Of a stretch of DNA of 52,148 bases, positions 8,442 to 16,604 are shown in pieces. Within the stretch, counting starts at the first letter, position 1. Every line of letters begins with the position of its first letter. The translations under genes were made by a program, and so were the position numbers. The stretch lies in the NCBI GenBank assembly GCA_910587175.1, contig CAJULH010000010.1, forward strand, positions 1 to 52,148, read 5' to 3'. Origin of the DNA: Candidatus Gastranaerophilales bacterium (GTDB lineage: Bacteria > Cyanobacteriota > Vampirovibrionia > Gastranaerophilales > Gastranaerophilaceae). Below the pieces are notes generated by a model. That model was given only the letters and a program-made list of their open reading frames with translations, was not told the DNA's origin and did not search any database.

Positions 8442-8514
8442 CGCGCCCTGAAGGACTCGAACCCTCGACATCCGGTTTTGGAGACCGACGTTCTACCAAC
8501 TGAACTAAGGACGC
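8442..8514 (-). tRNA. tRNA-Trp (anticodon CCA)
   Basis: The 73-nt cloverleaf reads on the minus strand. Acceptor GCGTCCT pairs with AGGGCGC with one G-U pair, the D-arm is TTCAGTTGGTAGAAC, the anticodon loop contains CTCCAAA (CCA), and the T-arm is GAGGGTTCGAGTCCTTC. The discriminator base is G, as expected for bacterial tRNA-Trp. The 3' CCA is not encoded. It lies between rpmG and secE, and two tRNA-derived hairpin elements lie immediately 5' of it. Confidence 0.95.
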
Positions 8515-8540
8515 TTAGATTGTGTAATCAATGTGCTGTT

Positions 8541-8617
8541 GCGTTTAATTCAGTTGGCAGAACCATTATTAGTATTCGAAAACTCATCGTTTCCTGGGAC
8601 AACTGAACTAAGGACGC
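8541..8617 (-). repeat. tRNA-Trp 5'-half palindromic element, copy 1
   Basis: On the minus strand this 77-nt element begins with the first 18 nt of the neighbouring tRNA-Trp (GCGTCCTTAGTTCAGTTG). It ends with an imperfect inverted copy (CAACTGAATTAAACGC, preceded by GGTTCTGC), so the arms can pair into a long stem. A small internal hairpin (GAAA-rich arm against GTTTC) lies beside the tRNA-identical arm. The gap to the tRNA 5' end is 26 nt. It has no T-arm or anticodon arm and is therefore not a tRNA gene. Confidence 0.75.
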
Positions 8618-8645
8618 TTATTTAATGTTTTAAATGTACTAACTT

Positions 8646-8720
8646 GTTCTTAATTCAGTCGGCAGAACTATTATTACATACGAAACCTGATGGTTTCTAA
8701 AACAACTGAACTAAGGACGC
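8646..8720 (-). repeat. tRNA-Trp 5'-half palindromic element, copy 2
   Basis: This second tandem copy of about 75 nt again starts on the minus strand with the same 18 nt of tRNA-Trp and ends in an inverted partial copy (CCGACTGAATTAA). The inner hairpin is a perfect GAAACC/GGTTTC stem with a TGAT loop, where copy 1 has a diverged version. Both copies share AGAAC and ATTATTA between the inverted arm and the hairpin. The spacing to copy 1 is 28 nt. Confidence 0.75.
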
Positions 8721-8876
8721 ATTAACTGTATCAATATTTGTTTTGGATTATTGCGGTCTTACAGATTTCGACAACCTGCTTGCAAAAGACCTATGCCGGC
8801 GCTACCACACATTCGCCCGCCGTAGTACTTTACGGTCTTTCCCACCGAAAGCCCTTCGGCACCGGTTTGCGCACCG
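8721..8876. other. Spacer between element copy 2 and rpmG
   Basis: This 156-nt stretch is more GC-rich than its surroundings and includes a small CCGAA/TTCGG hairpin near 8844-8860. Plus-strand open frames across it run antisense through rpmG and are not credible genes. Beyond the hairpin I see nothing that I can name. Confidence 0.3.
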
Positions 8877-9044
8877 CTACTTGGTTTCTTTATGTACTGT
8901 ATGTTTGTTACATCTTGGACAGTGTTTTTTCACTTCCATTCTGTCTTTGTTGGTCTTTTTATTCTTTGTGGTTGTATAGTTTCTTTCTTTGCACTCTTCA
9001 CATGCAAGAACAACCATTTTATCATTTTTACCTTTAATTCCCAT
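8877..9044 (-). CDS. rpmG: Ribosomal protein L33, zinc-ribbon form
   Basis: An ATG at 9042-9044 opens a 55-codon frame on the minus strand. The protein has CEEC (C15, C18) and CPRC (C42, C45), the four-cysteine zinc ribbon of the zinc-binding L33 type, plus the family stretch RNYTTTKNKK. L33 sits in the large subunit near the E site. An AAGGAGA ribosome site lies just upstream. It heads the rpmG/tRNA-Trp/secE/nusG/rplK/rplA cluster. Confidence 0.95.
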   Translation of the reverse strand: MGIKGKNDKMVVLACEECKERNYTTTKNKKTNKDRMEVKKHCPRCNKHTVHKETK

Positions 9045-9081
9045 TGTTTCTCCTTGTCTTTATTAGGGAAATTCACCTATT

Positions 9082-9107
9082 AAAAAATGCCCCGCTGGAC
9101 ATTTTCC
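9082..9107 (-). promoter_or_regulatory. Hairpin with T-run at the start of the rpmG transcript
   Basis: On the minus strand AAAATG pairs with CATTTT around a short GC-rich core (CC/GG), and the stem runs straight into a T-run (9082-9087). It begins at about the +1 position predicted from the promoter at 9112-9139. That is very early for a terminator, so it may instead protect the 5' end or act as an attenuator for a promoter further upstream. Confidence 0.4.
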
Positions 9108-9111
9108 CTTG

Positions 9112-9139
9112 ATTATATTCATTTATAGCTTAATTGTAA
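9112..9139 (-). promoter_or_regulatory. Predicted promoter of the rpmG-secE-nusG-rplKA cluster
   Basis: On the minus strand TTACAA (9134-9139), a 16-bp spacer and a perfect TATAAT (9112-9117) point towards rpmG, 67 nt before its start codon. This is the best-matching promoter in the gap between pilT and rpmG. Confidence 0.6.
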
Positions 9140-9203
9140 CAGGAACAAAATATTTGTAAAGTCCATGATATTAGCCAATTTTGACACCCTAAAAAATATT
9201 CAT

Positions 9204-9234
9204 AAAAAATCAGGCAGCTAAAATAACTGCCTGA
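9204..9234 (-). terminator. Rho-independent terminator of pilT
   Basis: A perfect 8-bp stem (TCAGGCAG/CTGCCTGA, 9210-9217 and 9227-9234) with a 9-nt loop is followed on the minus strand by six Ts. It lies 23 nt after the pilT stop codon. Confidence 0.85.
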
Positions 9235-9256
9235 AATATTTTTACTTTACAAATTC

Positions 9257-10360
9257 TTACATACCAAATGTTCTTGCAGCAGCACCGGTTTGAATACCAA
9301 GCATTCTCTTCAGTTCTTCCGGGTGTTGTGATTTTGCAATCGCATCCTGTTGGTCAATTAAATTCATCTTAAACAAGTCGCGAAGTGCCATATCAAGAGT
9401 CTGCATGCCAGCCCCCGCACCGGTCTGGATTGCTGAATAGATCTGTGCAGATTTTTGTTCACGGATAAGGTTTGAAATAGCATTATTTACAACCATGATT
9501 TCCTGCGCCATTACACGACCTTTTTTGGTAAATCCGTCTTCAGATAATTTAGGCAGCAATGTTTGGGAGAATACCGCAACCAAACTTGTTGATAATTGCA
9601 GCCTTATTTGCTGCTGCTGACCTTGCGGGAATACGTCTATGATACGGTCAATTGTTTGCGAAGCAGATGAGGTGTGCAATGTACCCATTACCAAGTGACC
9701 GGTTTCAGCTGCGGTTAAGGCAAGAGAAATGGTTTCAAGGTCTCTCATCTCACCGATTAGAATAATATCAGGGTCTTCACGAAGGGCTGATTTCAAAGCA
9801 TTTGCAGTAGAACGTGTATCCTGTCCAAGTTCCCTTTGGTGTACGATAGATTTTTTTGACGGATGGATAAATTCTATAGGATCTTCAATTGTCAAAATGT
9901 GTTCTGTCCTTGAAGAATTGATATAGTCAATCATTGCAGCCAATGTGGTTGATTTACCTGAACCGGTAGGACCTGTTACAAGAATCAGACCTCTTGGCTT
10001 ATTTGCAATTCTTTTAACTATATCAGGAAGCCCCAATTCTTCAAATGTTGGGGGTTCAGAGTTAATTGTTCTGAATGCGGCAGCAAAGTTGCCTTTGTCT
10101 TTATAAACATTTACCCTGAAACGACCTACACCGTGAAGCCCGTAACCAAAGTCAAGCTCCCAGTGCTGTTCTAAATGTCTTCTCTGTTCATTTGTTAAAA
10201 TCGGGAAAACTATTGTCTCAATATCGTCTCCCGTTAAAACCGGAAGATTTGTTCTTATAAGTTCACCATCAATACGCAATACAGGCGGCAAATCGGCAGA
10301 GATATGCAAGTCGGATGCACCTTTTTGTACCGTAAGCTCTAAAATTTCTTCAATTAACAT
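9257..10360 (-). CDS. pilT: Type IV pilus retraction ATPase PilT
   Basis: The protein (367 residues from the ATG at 10358-10360) has the PilT order: an N-terminal ASDLHISADLPPVLRIDGEL domain and Walker A GPTGSGKST at about 130-138. Then come an Asp box with LTIEDPIEFIH, Walker B DIILIGEMRD, and the His box TGHLVMGTLHTSSA. The C-terminus includes the PilT-type AIRE-like region. The hexamer powers pilus disassembly for twitching and DNA uptake. An upstream in-frame TTG (10378) would add six residues. I prefer the ATG because a GGAG lies between the two and PilT proteins normally begin there. No other pilus genes are in the window. Confidence 0.95.
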   Translation of the reverse strand: MLIEEILELTVQKGASDLHISADLPPVLRIDGELIRTNLPVLTGDDIETIVFPILTNEQRRHLEQHWELDFGYGLHGVGRFRVNVYKDKGNFAAAFRTINSEPPTFEELGLPDIVKRIANKPRGLILVTGPTGSGKSTTLAAMIDYINSSRTEHILTIEDPIEFIHPSKKSIVHQRELGQDTRSTANALKSALREDPDIILIGEMRDLETISLALTAAETGHLVMGTLHTSSASQTIDRIIDVFPQGQQQQIRLQLSTSLVAVFSQTLLPKLSEDGFTKKGRVMAQEIMVVNNAISNLIREQKSAQIYSAIQTGAGAGMQTLDMALRDLFKMNLIDQQDAIAKSQHPEELKRMLGIQTGAAARTFGM

Positions 10361-10469
10361 AAGATATAATTGCTCCAAAATAACTCAGTATATTAATAAT
10401 ATTACATTTTGACTTTAAAAAAGTAAATACCTTTAAAATAAATATCCTATAAATAAAGCATGTGAATAT

Positions 10470-10498
10470 AAAAAAATTCCCCCAATTTTTAGGGGAAT
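10470..10498 (-). terminator. Terminator-like hairpin upstream of pilT
   Basis: ATTCCCC/GGGGAAT (10476-10482 and 10492-10498) form a stem followed on the minus strand by seven Ts. No minus-strand gene is evident between it and carB, over 800 bp to the right. It either ends carB read-through or terminates an unannotated short transcript. Confidence 0.6.
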
Positions 10499-10698
10499 GC
10501 TGAATTAAACAAATTCTCTTTGTTTATTTAGTTTGAAAAACTTTCTATCCACCATTGCTTAAGGTCAAAAAGGGTTTAGTTGTAAGGGCAAGAAAGGAGC
10601 GGTGACTATATTATTATTGTGTTTTGAGTAGTTCATTATTTCGGGTCTTTTTACAGATATCGGTATTATGAACTAAAATTTATCACAGTGGTACTAAA
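10499..10698. other. Intergenic region between pilT and the XRE gene
   Basis: About 200 nt without a convincing gene. It holds an inverted repeat TAGTTCAT (10629-10636)/ATGAACTA (10668-10675) about 60 nt before the XRE start, which could be an operator or hairpin. It also holds one copy of a decamer TGCTGAATTA (about 10498-10507) seen elsewhere in the window. I looked for 6S and SRP RNA signatures here and saw none. Confidence 0.35.
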
Positions 10699-10728
10699 AT
10701 GTTAATATCATTATTTTGGTATTGGAAA

Positions 10729-10962
10729 ATGAATATAAATCAACAAATTGCTGAAAGAATTATTGAATTAAAAGATAAAAATAACCTAACTGTAGAAAAA
10801 TTAGCATGGCGGGGCGGGCTTTCCAAAAGCTGTGTAGGATATGCAATAAAAGGCATAAGCGATGTCAGATTGTCGACAATAGCCGGTATTTGCGCTTCCC
10901 TGAAAATCTCTCCCGCCGAATTTTTCAGTACCTTCACAGAAATTCCCGAGGTTGAGGAATAG
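10729..10962 (+). CDS. Small XRE-family helix-turn-helix regulator
   Basis: From the ATG at 10729 the protein has 77 residues and consists almost wholly of a lambda-repressor-type HTH. Helix 1 is QQIAERIIELKDKNN, helices 2-3 are LTVEKLAWRGGLSKSCVGYAIKG, and the end is LSTIAGICASLKISPAEFF. It probably binds DNA as a dimer. An upstream in-frame ATG at 10699 adds ten hydrophobic residues (LISLFWYWK), which does not fit this fold, so I use the second start. An inverted repeat lies in its upstream region. The target is unknown and no partner gene is adjacent. Confidence 0.85.
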   Translation: MNINQQIAERIIELKDKNNLTVEKLAWRGGLSKSCVGYAIKGISDVRLSTIAGICASLKISPAEFFSTFTEIPEVEE

Positions 10963-11345
10963 GGATAGCAAACAAATTTTATATACTTTTGCTATGAAAA
11001 AGTGTTTAAGTGTCGGTTGTATTATATTTTTTTATACCGGCTTGCAACGTTCATAGAGCTATTAAGCTCATCTTTTATTGTTCGTCTTACTTCTGGTTAG
11101 CTTGAAAATCGGAACAAAAGTTCTCGATTTTACTACGCTCCCTGCGCATACTTCACTCGTAAGACTCAATACTTCGTCAACGATTGAAGCATCAACCCTG
11201 CCTTAAGCTATAAAAGAGGCAGGGTTTCAAACATGCTCACTTTATACATTCGCTAAATATCTCTAATTTCCTTATGCTAACGGTACAAGAAAATATAATA
11301 CAACCGACAAAAATCGCACCCGGAAAATTTAATAAATTTTATTCC
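10963..11345. other. Intergenic region downstream of carB and the XRE gene
   Basis: These 383 nt separate the convergent XRE gene and carB. The only clear structure is a 10-bp stem AACCCTGCCT/AGGCAGGGTT (11194-11203 and 11217-11226) with a 13-nt loop and no T-run of useful length on either side. The middle (11040-11190) is less AT-rich than typical spacers here, but I see no conserved RNA or ORF in it. Confidence 0.3.
11194..11226. repeat. Strong hairpin between the XRE gene and carB
   Basis: A perfect 10-bp inverted repeat with a 13-nt loop. It could end both convergent transcripts in a Rho-dependent or symmetric way, but it lacks the T-tract of a classical intrinsic terminator. Confidence 0.45.
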
Positions 11346-14300
11346 TTAAAATATTCCCAAAAACTTTTTCTTCCTGTAGTTTGTAATCGTTTCCGAATGC
11401 AAATGCACTCCCTTATCATAAGCCTTCACTGCAGCCAGATATGCTCTTGCAGTATCAATACTTGTAAAGCACGGAATACCATACATTTCAGCAATAGTTC
11501 TTATCTGAAAACCTGAAGTTTGGGAGTTTTTACCAAGAGTCGGAGTATTCAATACAAAGCTCAAACGTCCTTCTTTCATACGTTTTTGCAGCTTATCCAC
11601 CATAAATTTCTCAATCATTTTTGATGGCACACCGTTTTTTTCAAGAAATTTATGCGTTCCCCAGGTTGCCATTATGAAAAATCCCTGCGAATACAGCTTT
11701 TTCACGATTTTTAAGGCAGGCTGTTTGTAGTGGTCATTTAAAGACACAAGCACACGCTGTTTCCTCTGCCCGAATTTATATCCACCTGCAATAAATGCCT
11801 TTAAAAGCGCCTTTTTATAGGAATAATCAACCCCTAAAACTTCCCCTGTGGATTTCATTTCAGGAGCAAGTGCCGGGTCAATTCTGTTCAGTTTCTGGAA
11901 GCTGAATACGGGCATTTTCACGCAGACAAGCTTTGTTGTTTTATAAAGCCCTGTGCCAAAACCCTGACTTTTTATAGATTTTCCAAGGATTGTATTAATT
12001 GCAATCTTTGTCATCGGAATGCCTGTTACCTTGGACATTATGGGTACCGTTCTTGACGCGCGCGGATTTACCTCAATCACATAAACCGTATCATCCTTTA
12101 TGATGAATTGAATATTCATTAAACCGATAATATTCACCTTTTTGGCAATTTTTTTGGCGTATTCGACAAGTTTTCTCTCCTGGCTTTTTGTAATATTTCT
12201 TGAGGGGTAAATACTCATTGAATCTCCCGAATGCACCCCTGCGCGCTCTATATGTTCACAAATACCGGGAATCAGAATGTCTTTGCCATCTGAAATAGCG
12301 TCTAATTCAACCTCTAAACCTTCAATATACTGGTCAATTAGAACCGGGTGCTCGCCTGAAAATTTCAATGCTTCATTAATATATGTCAAAAGCTCGTCAT
12401 CATTGTATACTACCTGCATCCCTCTGCCGCCGATAACATAAGACGGACGAACAAGAACCGGATACCCAAGCTCTTTTGTGGCACTAAGCGCTTCTGCTGT
12501 ACTTTTTACACCTTTTCCTTTTGGCTGCGGAATTTTAAGTTCTGACAAAAGCTTTTCAAAAACTTTTCTGTCTTCAACCGCATCAATACTTTCCAAGGAT
12601 GTGCCAAGGATTTTTACGCCCTCTTTAGCAAGTTTTGGTGCCAGATTTATCGCTGTCTGACCGCCAAATTGCACCATTACACCATATGGTTTTTCCTTTT
12701 TTACGATATTCATGACATTTTCGGCATTCATAGGCTCAAAATAAAGTCTTGATGCTATATCAAAATCGGTAGAAAGCGTTTCAGGGTTTGAATTTACCAT
12801 AACCGACTCATATCCGTTTTCTAAAATTGCTTTTGATGCATGAACGGAACAGTAGTCAAATTCAATCCCTTGCCCGATTCTAATGGGTCCTGAGCCAAGT
12901 ACGAGAATATTTCCTTTGGCAATTCCTTTGCCTGCACCGCTTATCTTGTCTTCTTTTGAAGTGTCGGCAACACCGGTGTCTGCTTTATGTTCTTTTTTAA
13001 ATTCTTCCAGCTCACAGCTTTCGCCGTATGTGGAGTAAAAATATGGTGTAGATGCGTGAAATTCACCCGCGCAGGTATCTACAATCCTGAATGCGGCGGG
13101 ATAATCATATTTTTTAAGTTCATCAACCGGTATGCGCGAAATATCTGAAATTTCAGAATCCAGATACCCGAAATCCTTTGCTTTTTTATATAATTCTTCA
13201 TTTAAAGGAGTGTTTTCAAGCTCAATCTCAAGGCGTACAATGTCTTTAATCTGGTTTATAAACCACGGGTCAATCTTTGTAATTTCCCTGATTTTTTGGA
13301 CATCAAAATTCCTCTTTAGCGCTTCTGATACCCTGAAAATTCTTCTGTCATCCTGAATATGGAGCGCATCTAAAAGTTCTTCGTTTAAAAATTTTTCGAA
13401 TTTATAATGCAAAATACCTGTATGCTTGTCTTCAAGCGACGCTATAGCCTTTTTAAAACTGTTTTTAAAAGTTCGTCCGATAGCCATAACTTCGCCCGTA
13501 GCCTTCATTTTGGTGCCAAGCATCCTGTCTCCTGTGGCAAATTTATCAAAAGGCCATTTCGGAATTTTTACAACAACATAATCAAGCGCAGGTTCAAACG
13601 CCGCAACGGTTTTACCTGTTATAGCATTCTTAATCTCTGAAAGTTCATACCCAACGGCAATTTTAGTCGTTACCTTTGCAATAGGATAACCGGTTGCCTT
13701 TGATGCAAGTGCAGAAGACCGGCTCACGCGGGGATTTACCTCAATTACATAATACTGGTTTGTCTTTGTATCCAGTGCATACTGCACATTGCAGCCCCCT
13801 TCAATTTTCAGGGCACGGATAATTTTAATAGCAGAGGTGCGCAACATCTGGTATTCATTGTTTGTAAGGGTCTGGGACGGCGCAACAACAAAGCTGTCGC
13901 CTGTATGAATGCCGATGGGGTCGATATTTTCCATATTGCAGATGATAATACAGGTATCGTTAGAATCCCTCATAACCTCGTATTCCACCTCTTTAAAGCC
14001 TGCAATACTTTTCTCCACAAGCACCTGATTTATGGGAGACTGCTGCAGACCGGAATGTACGATTTCCTCATATTCCGTTTCATTCTTTGCTATGCCCCCG
14101 CCGGAACCGCCTAAAGTAAATGCCGGGCGGATAATTATCGGAAATCCAATTTTTTCTGCAAATTTTTTCGCATCTTCATAACTTGAAACAATTTCACTGT
14201 CGGGAATAGGCTCTCCAATCTCATTCATCAGGTTTTTAAACATCTCGCGGTCTTCAGCTTTTTTAATAGATTCAATGTTTGTACCTAAAAGACGAACGTT

Positions 14301-14633
14301 GTACTCGGCTAAAACCCCTGCCTTATCAAGTTCACAGGCAAGATTCAATCCGGTTTGCCCGCCAAGGGAAGCAATTACACCATTCGGGCGTTCTTTTTTA
14401 ATAATGGCAGTAAGGCTTTCAAGTGTTAAAGGTTCAAGATAAACTTTATCTGCAATATCTTCATCGGTCATAATCGTTGCAGGGTTTGAATTTACAAGTA
14501 CAACTTCTATATTTTCTTCGCGAAGCGCACGGCACGCCTGAACGCCTGCATAATCAAACTCTGCCGCCTGACCTATAACTATTGGTCCTGAACCTATCAC
14601 TAAAACTTTTTTTATACTTAAATCTTTTCCCAT
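11346..14633 (-). CDS. carB: Carbamoyl-phosphate synthase large subunit
   Basis: The 1095-residue protein has the duplicated ATP-grasp layout of CarB. The first half has GSGPIVIGQAAEFDYAGVQA near residue 13 and GGSGGGIA in the carboxyphosphate domain. The second half repeats it with GSGPIRIGQGIEFDY near residue 580 and the GGRGMQVV loop. The C-terminal allosteric domain of about 140 residues follows. It makes carbamoyl phosphate from bicarbonate, ATP and ammonia tunnelled from CarA. It is the last gene of the pyr operon, 121 nt after carA, with a GGGAAG ribosome site. Its length is normal and no frameshift is seen. Confidence 0.98.
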   Translation of the reverse strand: MGKDLSIKKVLVIGSGPIVIGQAAEFDYAGVQACRALREENIEVVLVNSNPATIMTDEDIADKVYLEPLTLESLTAIIKKERPNGVIASLGGQTGLNLACELDKAGVLAEYNVRLLGTNIESIKKAEDREMFKNLMNEIGEPIPDSEIVSSYEDAKKFAEKIGFPIIIRPAFTLGGSGGGIAKNETEYEEIVHSGLQQSPINQVLVEKSIAGFKEVEYEVMRDSNDTCIIICNMENIDPIGIHTGDSFVVAPSQTLTNNEYQMLRTSAIKIIRALKIEGGCNVQYALDTKTNQYYVIEVNPRVSRSSALASKATGYPIAKVTTKIAVGYELSEIKNAITGKTVAAFEPALDYVVVKIPKWPFDKFATGDRMLGTKMKATGEVMAIGRTFKNSFKKAIASLEDKHTGILHYKFEKFLNEELLDALHIQDDRRIFRVSEALKRNFDVQKIREITKIDPWFINQIKDIVRLEIELENTPLNEELYKKAKDFGYLDSEISDISRIPVDELKKYDYPAAFRIVDTCAGEFHASTPYFYSTYGESCELEEFKKEHKADTGVADTSKEDKISGAGKGIAKGNILVLGSGPIRIGQGIEFDYCSVHASKAILENGYESVMVNSNPETLSTDFDIASRLYFEPMNAENVMNIVKKEKPYGVMVQFGGQTAINLAPKLAKEGVKILGTSLESIDAVEDRKVFEKLLSELKIPQPKGKGVKSTAEALSATKELGYPVLVRPSYVIGGRGMQVVYNDDELLTYINEALKFSGEHPVLIDQYIEGLEVELDAISDGKDILIPGICEHIERAGVHSGDSMSIYPSRNITKSQERKLVEYAKKIAKKVNIIGLMNIQFIIKDDTVYVIEVNPRASRTVPIMSKVTGIPMTKIAINTILGKSIKSQGFGTGLYKTTKLVCVKMPVFSFQKLNRIDPALAPEMKSTGEVLGVDYSYKKALLKAFIAGGYKFGQRKQRVLVSLNDHYKQPALKIVKKLYSQGFFIMATWGTHKFLEKNGVPSKMIEKFMVDKLQKRMKEGRLSFVLNTPTLGKNSQTSGFQIRTIAEMYGIPCFTSIDTARAYLAAVKAYDKGVHLHSETITNYRKKKFLGIF

Positions 14634-14754
14634 TTATCTTCCCTTTTTAAAATTGTTTTGCCGCTTTGCTCCGGGCTGCTCTTCTTTAATCCTCCGAGAC
14701 GGCTGCCTTTTGTCCTGCTTTCTTCCCATGCATTGCCTTAAAGCCCTGTAATAC

Positions 14755-15873
14755 TCACAGACTCGCCATCTCCTCTGCCTTTCTGACAGGCGTCTTTTTG
14801 TATTCCCTCATTTTTGCTACCCATTCATCAAAAATTACAGCTGCATCAGTTGGTCCCGGGTTTGCTTCAGGGTGAAACTGCACAGCATCAATCTTTAAGC
14901 TTTCAGACCTGAAACCTTCCAGGGTGTCATCATTTAAGTTTTTATAGGTGGCTTCCATAATTTTCGTAAGAGAGGATGCATCCACAGCATAGCCGTGATT
15001 TTGGGATGTCATCATAACCTTTTTATCCAACAAATTTAAAACCGGGTGGTTCGCCCCTCTGTGCCCGTATTTCAGCTTATACGTCTTTGCGCCAAGCACT
15101 ATGCTTAAAAGCTGATATCCAAGACAAATACCGAAAATAGGCATTTTTCCTATTAAATTTTCCAGCGTTTTTATCTCGGAGGTACAATCTGCAGGGTCTC
15201 CCGGACCATTTGACAAAAATACAGAATCAAAACCGCCCGCAAGAATCGTCTCCGCATCTGTATCTGCAGGAAAAACAGTGATTTTGCAGCCCCTTTTTGC
15301 AAGGCTGTCAGTGATTCCTGTTTTACAGCCATAGTCAATTAATGCAAGGTTTATATCGCCTTCATGGTTTAGCTGCTGCATTTTTGGACAAGAAACCTCT
15401 AAAACTATATCCCTGTTTGGTTTATATGAGTTCAGCAGCGCCATTTTTTCCGAAAGATTGTCATTATCAACATTTTCAGTCGTAATCAGACAGTTCATCA
15501 CCCCAAACTCCCTGATTTTCTTGGTTAAAAATCTGGTATCAAGTCCTTCAATTCCTATAATACCGTGTTTTTTCAGGTAAGTTGAAATATTCTGCCTGCT
15601 TTTATAATGCGAATCATTTTCGCATGAATTTTTGACTATAAAACCCTTGCACCTTGGATTTTCAGATTCAAAATCATCGTCATTCAGCCCATAGTTGCCA
15701 ATTTCAGGGTAAGTCATCACTATAATCTGATTTGCGTAAGACGGATCAGTTAAAATCTCCTGATAACCAACCATTGAAGTATTAAAGACAATTTCGCCCA
15801 TTGAAGTGCCTTCTGCCCCAAAGGATTTACCGTTTAATACGGTACCGTCTTCCAATATTAACGTTGCAAACAT
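14755..15873 (-). CDS. carA: Carbamoyl-phosphate synthase small (glutaminase) subunit
   Basis: The 372-residue protein has the N-terminal CarA domain (FNTSMVGYQEILTDPSYANQ, 30-49) and a class I glutamine amidotransferase domain. The nucleophile is C250 in FGICLGYQLL, and H334 and E336 lie in QFHPEANPGP. It hydrolyses glutamine and passes ammonia to CarB. Its start overlaps the end of pyrF by 16 nt, which argues for translational coupling in the pyr operon. Confidence 0.97.
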   Translation of the reverse strand: MFATLILEDGTVLNGKSFGAEGTSMGEIVFNTSMVGYQEILTDPSYANQIIVMTYPEIGNYGLNDDDFESENPRCKGFIVKNSCENDSHYKSRQNISTYLKKHGIIGIEGLDTRFLTKKIREFGVMNCLITTENVDNDNLSEKMALLNSYKPNRDIVLEVSCPKMQQLNHEGDINLALIDYGCKTGITDSLAKRGCKITVFPADTDAETILAGGFDSVFLSNGPGDPADCTSEIKTLENLIGKMPIFGICLGYQLLSIVLGAKTYKLKYGHRGANHPVLNLLDKKVMMTSQNHGYAVDASSLTKIMEATYKNLNDDTLEGFRSESLKIDAVQFHPEANPGPTDAAVIFDEWVAKMREYKKTPVRKAEEMASL

Positions 15874-16604
15874 TCTGTTTCTCCAATTTCATCATAAATT
15901 TTTCTCATAGCCTCAAGGCAGTCTTGCGCCTTGGTTACAGCCCTGCCTATAACTAAATAATCAGCTCCCTGTTCTATTGCAAATTTTGGGGTGGCAAGTC
16001 TTTTCTGATCATCTTTGCTGCTCCATTCGGGACGGATACCCGGACAAAGCACCTTAAAATCACTGCCGCAGGCTTCTTTTATTCTTTTTGCTTCAAGCGA
16101 AGAAGCCACAACTCCAGTGAGTCCTGCCTTTTTAGCTAGTTTTGCAAGACGTATGGCAAAATTTGAAACATCTTCATTTATTTCAAATTCATCATTCATA
16201 ACCTCTTGTGAAATACTAGTAAGCATAGTAACCGCAAGGATTACAGGCTGTTTTTTATTGAGCTTCTCAGCCGCCTTTTTAGCACCGGCGTATGCTGCCT
16301 GCATCATCTTCAAACCACCTGTGGCGTGAACATTAAAGAAATTTGCACCCTTTAAAACCACATTCTCACTGGCTTTTTCAACAGTATTTGGAATATCATG
16401 CAATTTTACATCCAGAAAAAAGTTTGAATTTTTAGCTGAAATGTAGTCTATGATTTCGCTTCCGTACTTTGTATAAAGCTGTAGCCCCACTTTAAATGTA
16501 CCGACATATGGAAATAATTCATCCACAAGACTCTTAGCCTCTTCAATGTCTTCAACATCAAGTGCAAGAACGATTTTGTCCTTTATTTTTTCATTAATCA
16601 GCAT
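15858..16604 (-). CDS. pyrF: Orotidine 5'-phosphate decarboxylase (operon copy)
   Basis: The 248-residue TIM-barrel protein has the catalytic K-D-K-D set: K38 in FKVGLQLY and D65, K67 and D70 in DVKLHDIPNTV. It also has the phosphate-binding C-terminal GADYLVIGRAV. It decarboxylates OMP to UMP, the last step of the pathway encoded by this operon. It overlaps pyrC by 7 nt and carA by 16 nt. A second pyrF of similar length lies outside the operon at 21928-22683, so the genome has two apparently active paralogues within 6 kb. Confidence 0.97.
   Translation of the reverse strand: MLINEKIKDKIVLALDVEDIEEAKSLVDELFPYVGTFKVGLQLYTKYGSEIIDYISAKNSNFFLDVKLHDIPNTVEKASENVVLKGANFFNVHATGGLKMMQAAYAGAKKAAEKLNKKQPVILAVTMLTSISQEVMNDEFEINEDVSNFAIRLAKLAKKAGLTGVVASSLEAKRIKEACGSDFKVLCPGIRPEWSSKDDQKRLATPKFAIEQGADYLVIGRAVTKAQDCLEAMRKIYDEIGETECLQR

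Noticed and set aside
8541..8720. T-box riboswitch or pseudo-tRNA genes upstream of tRNA-Trp
   Set aside because: There is no specifier loop, no conserved T-box bulge and no downstream terminator/antiterminator; the elements also lack anticodon and T-arms, so they are neither T-boxes nor tRNA genes.
8738..9083. Plus-strand open frames of 60-100 codons across the rpmG region
   Set aside because: They run antisense to rpmG, whose zinc-ribbon cysteines and ribosome site are clear; the plus frames have Phe/Leu/Cys-rich shadow composition.
10499..10698. 6S RNA or SRP RNA gene upstream of the XRE gene
   Set aside because: Neither the SRP tetraloop/GGAAG-type core nor a 6S-like long double-strand with central bubble is visible.
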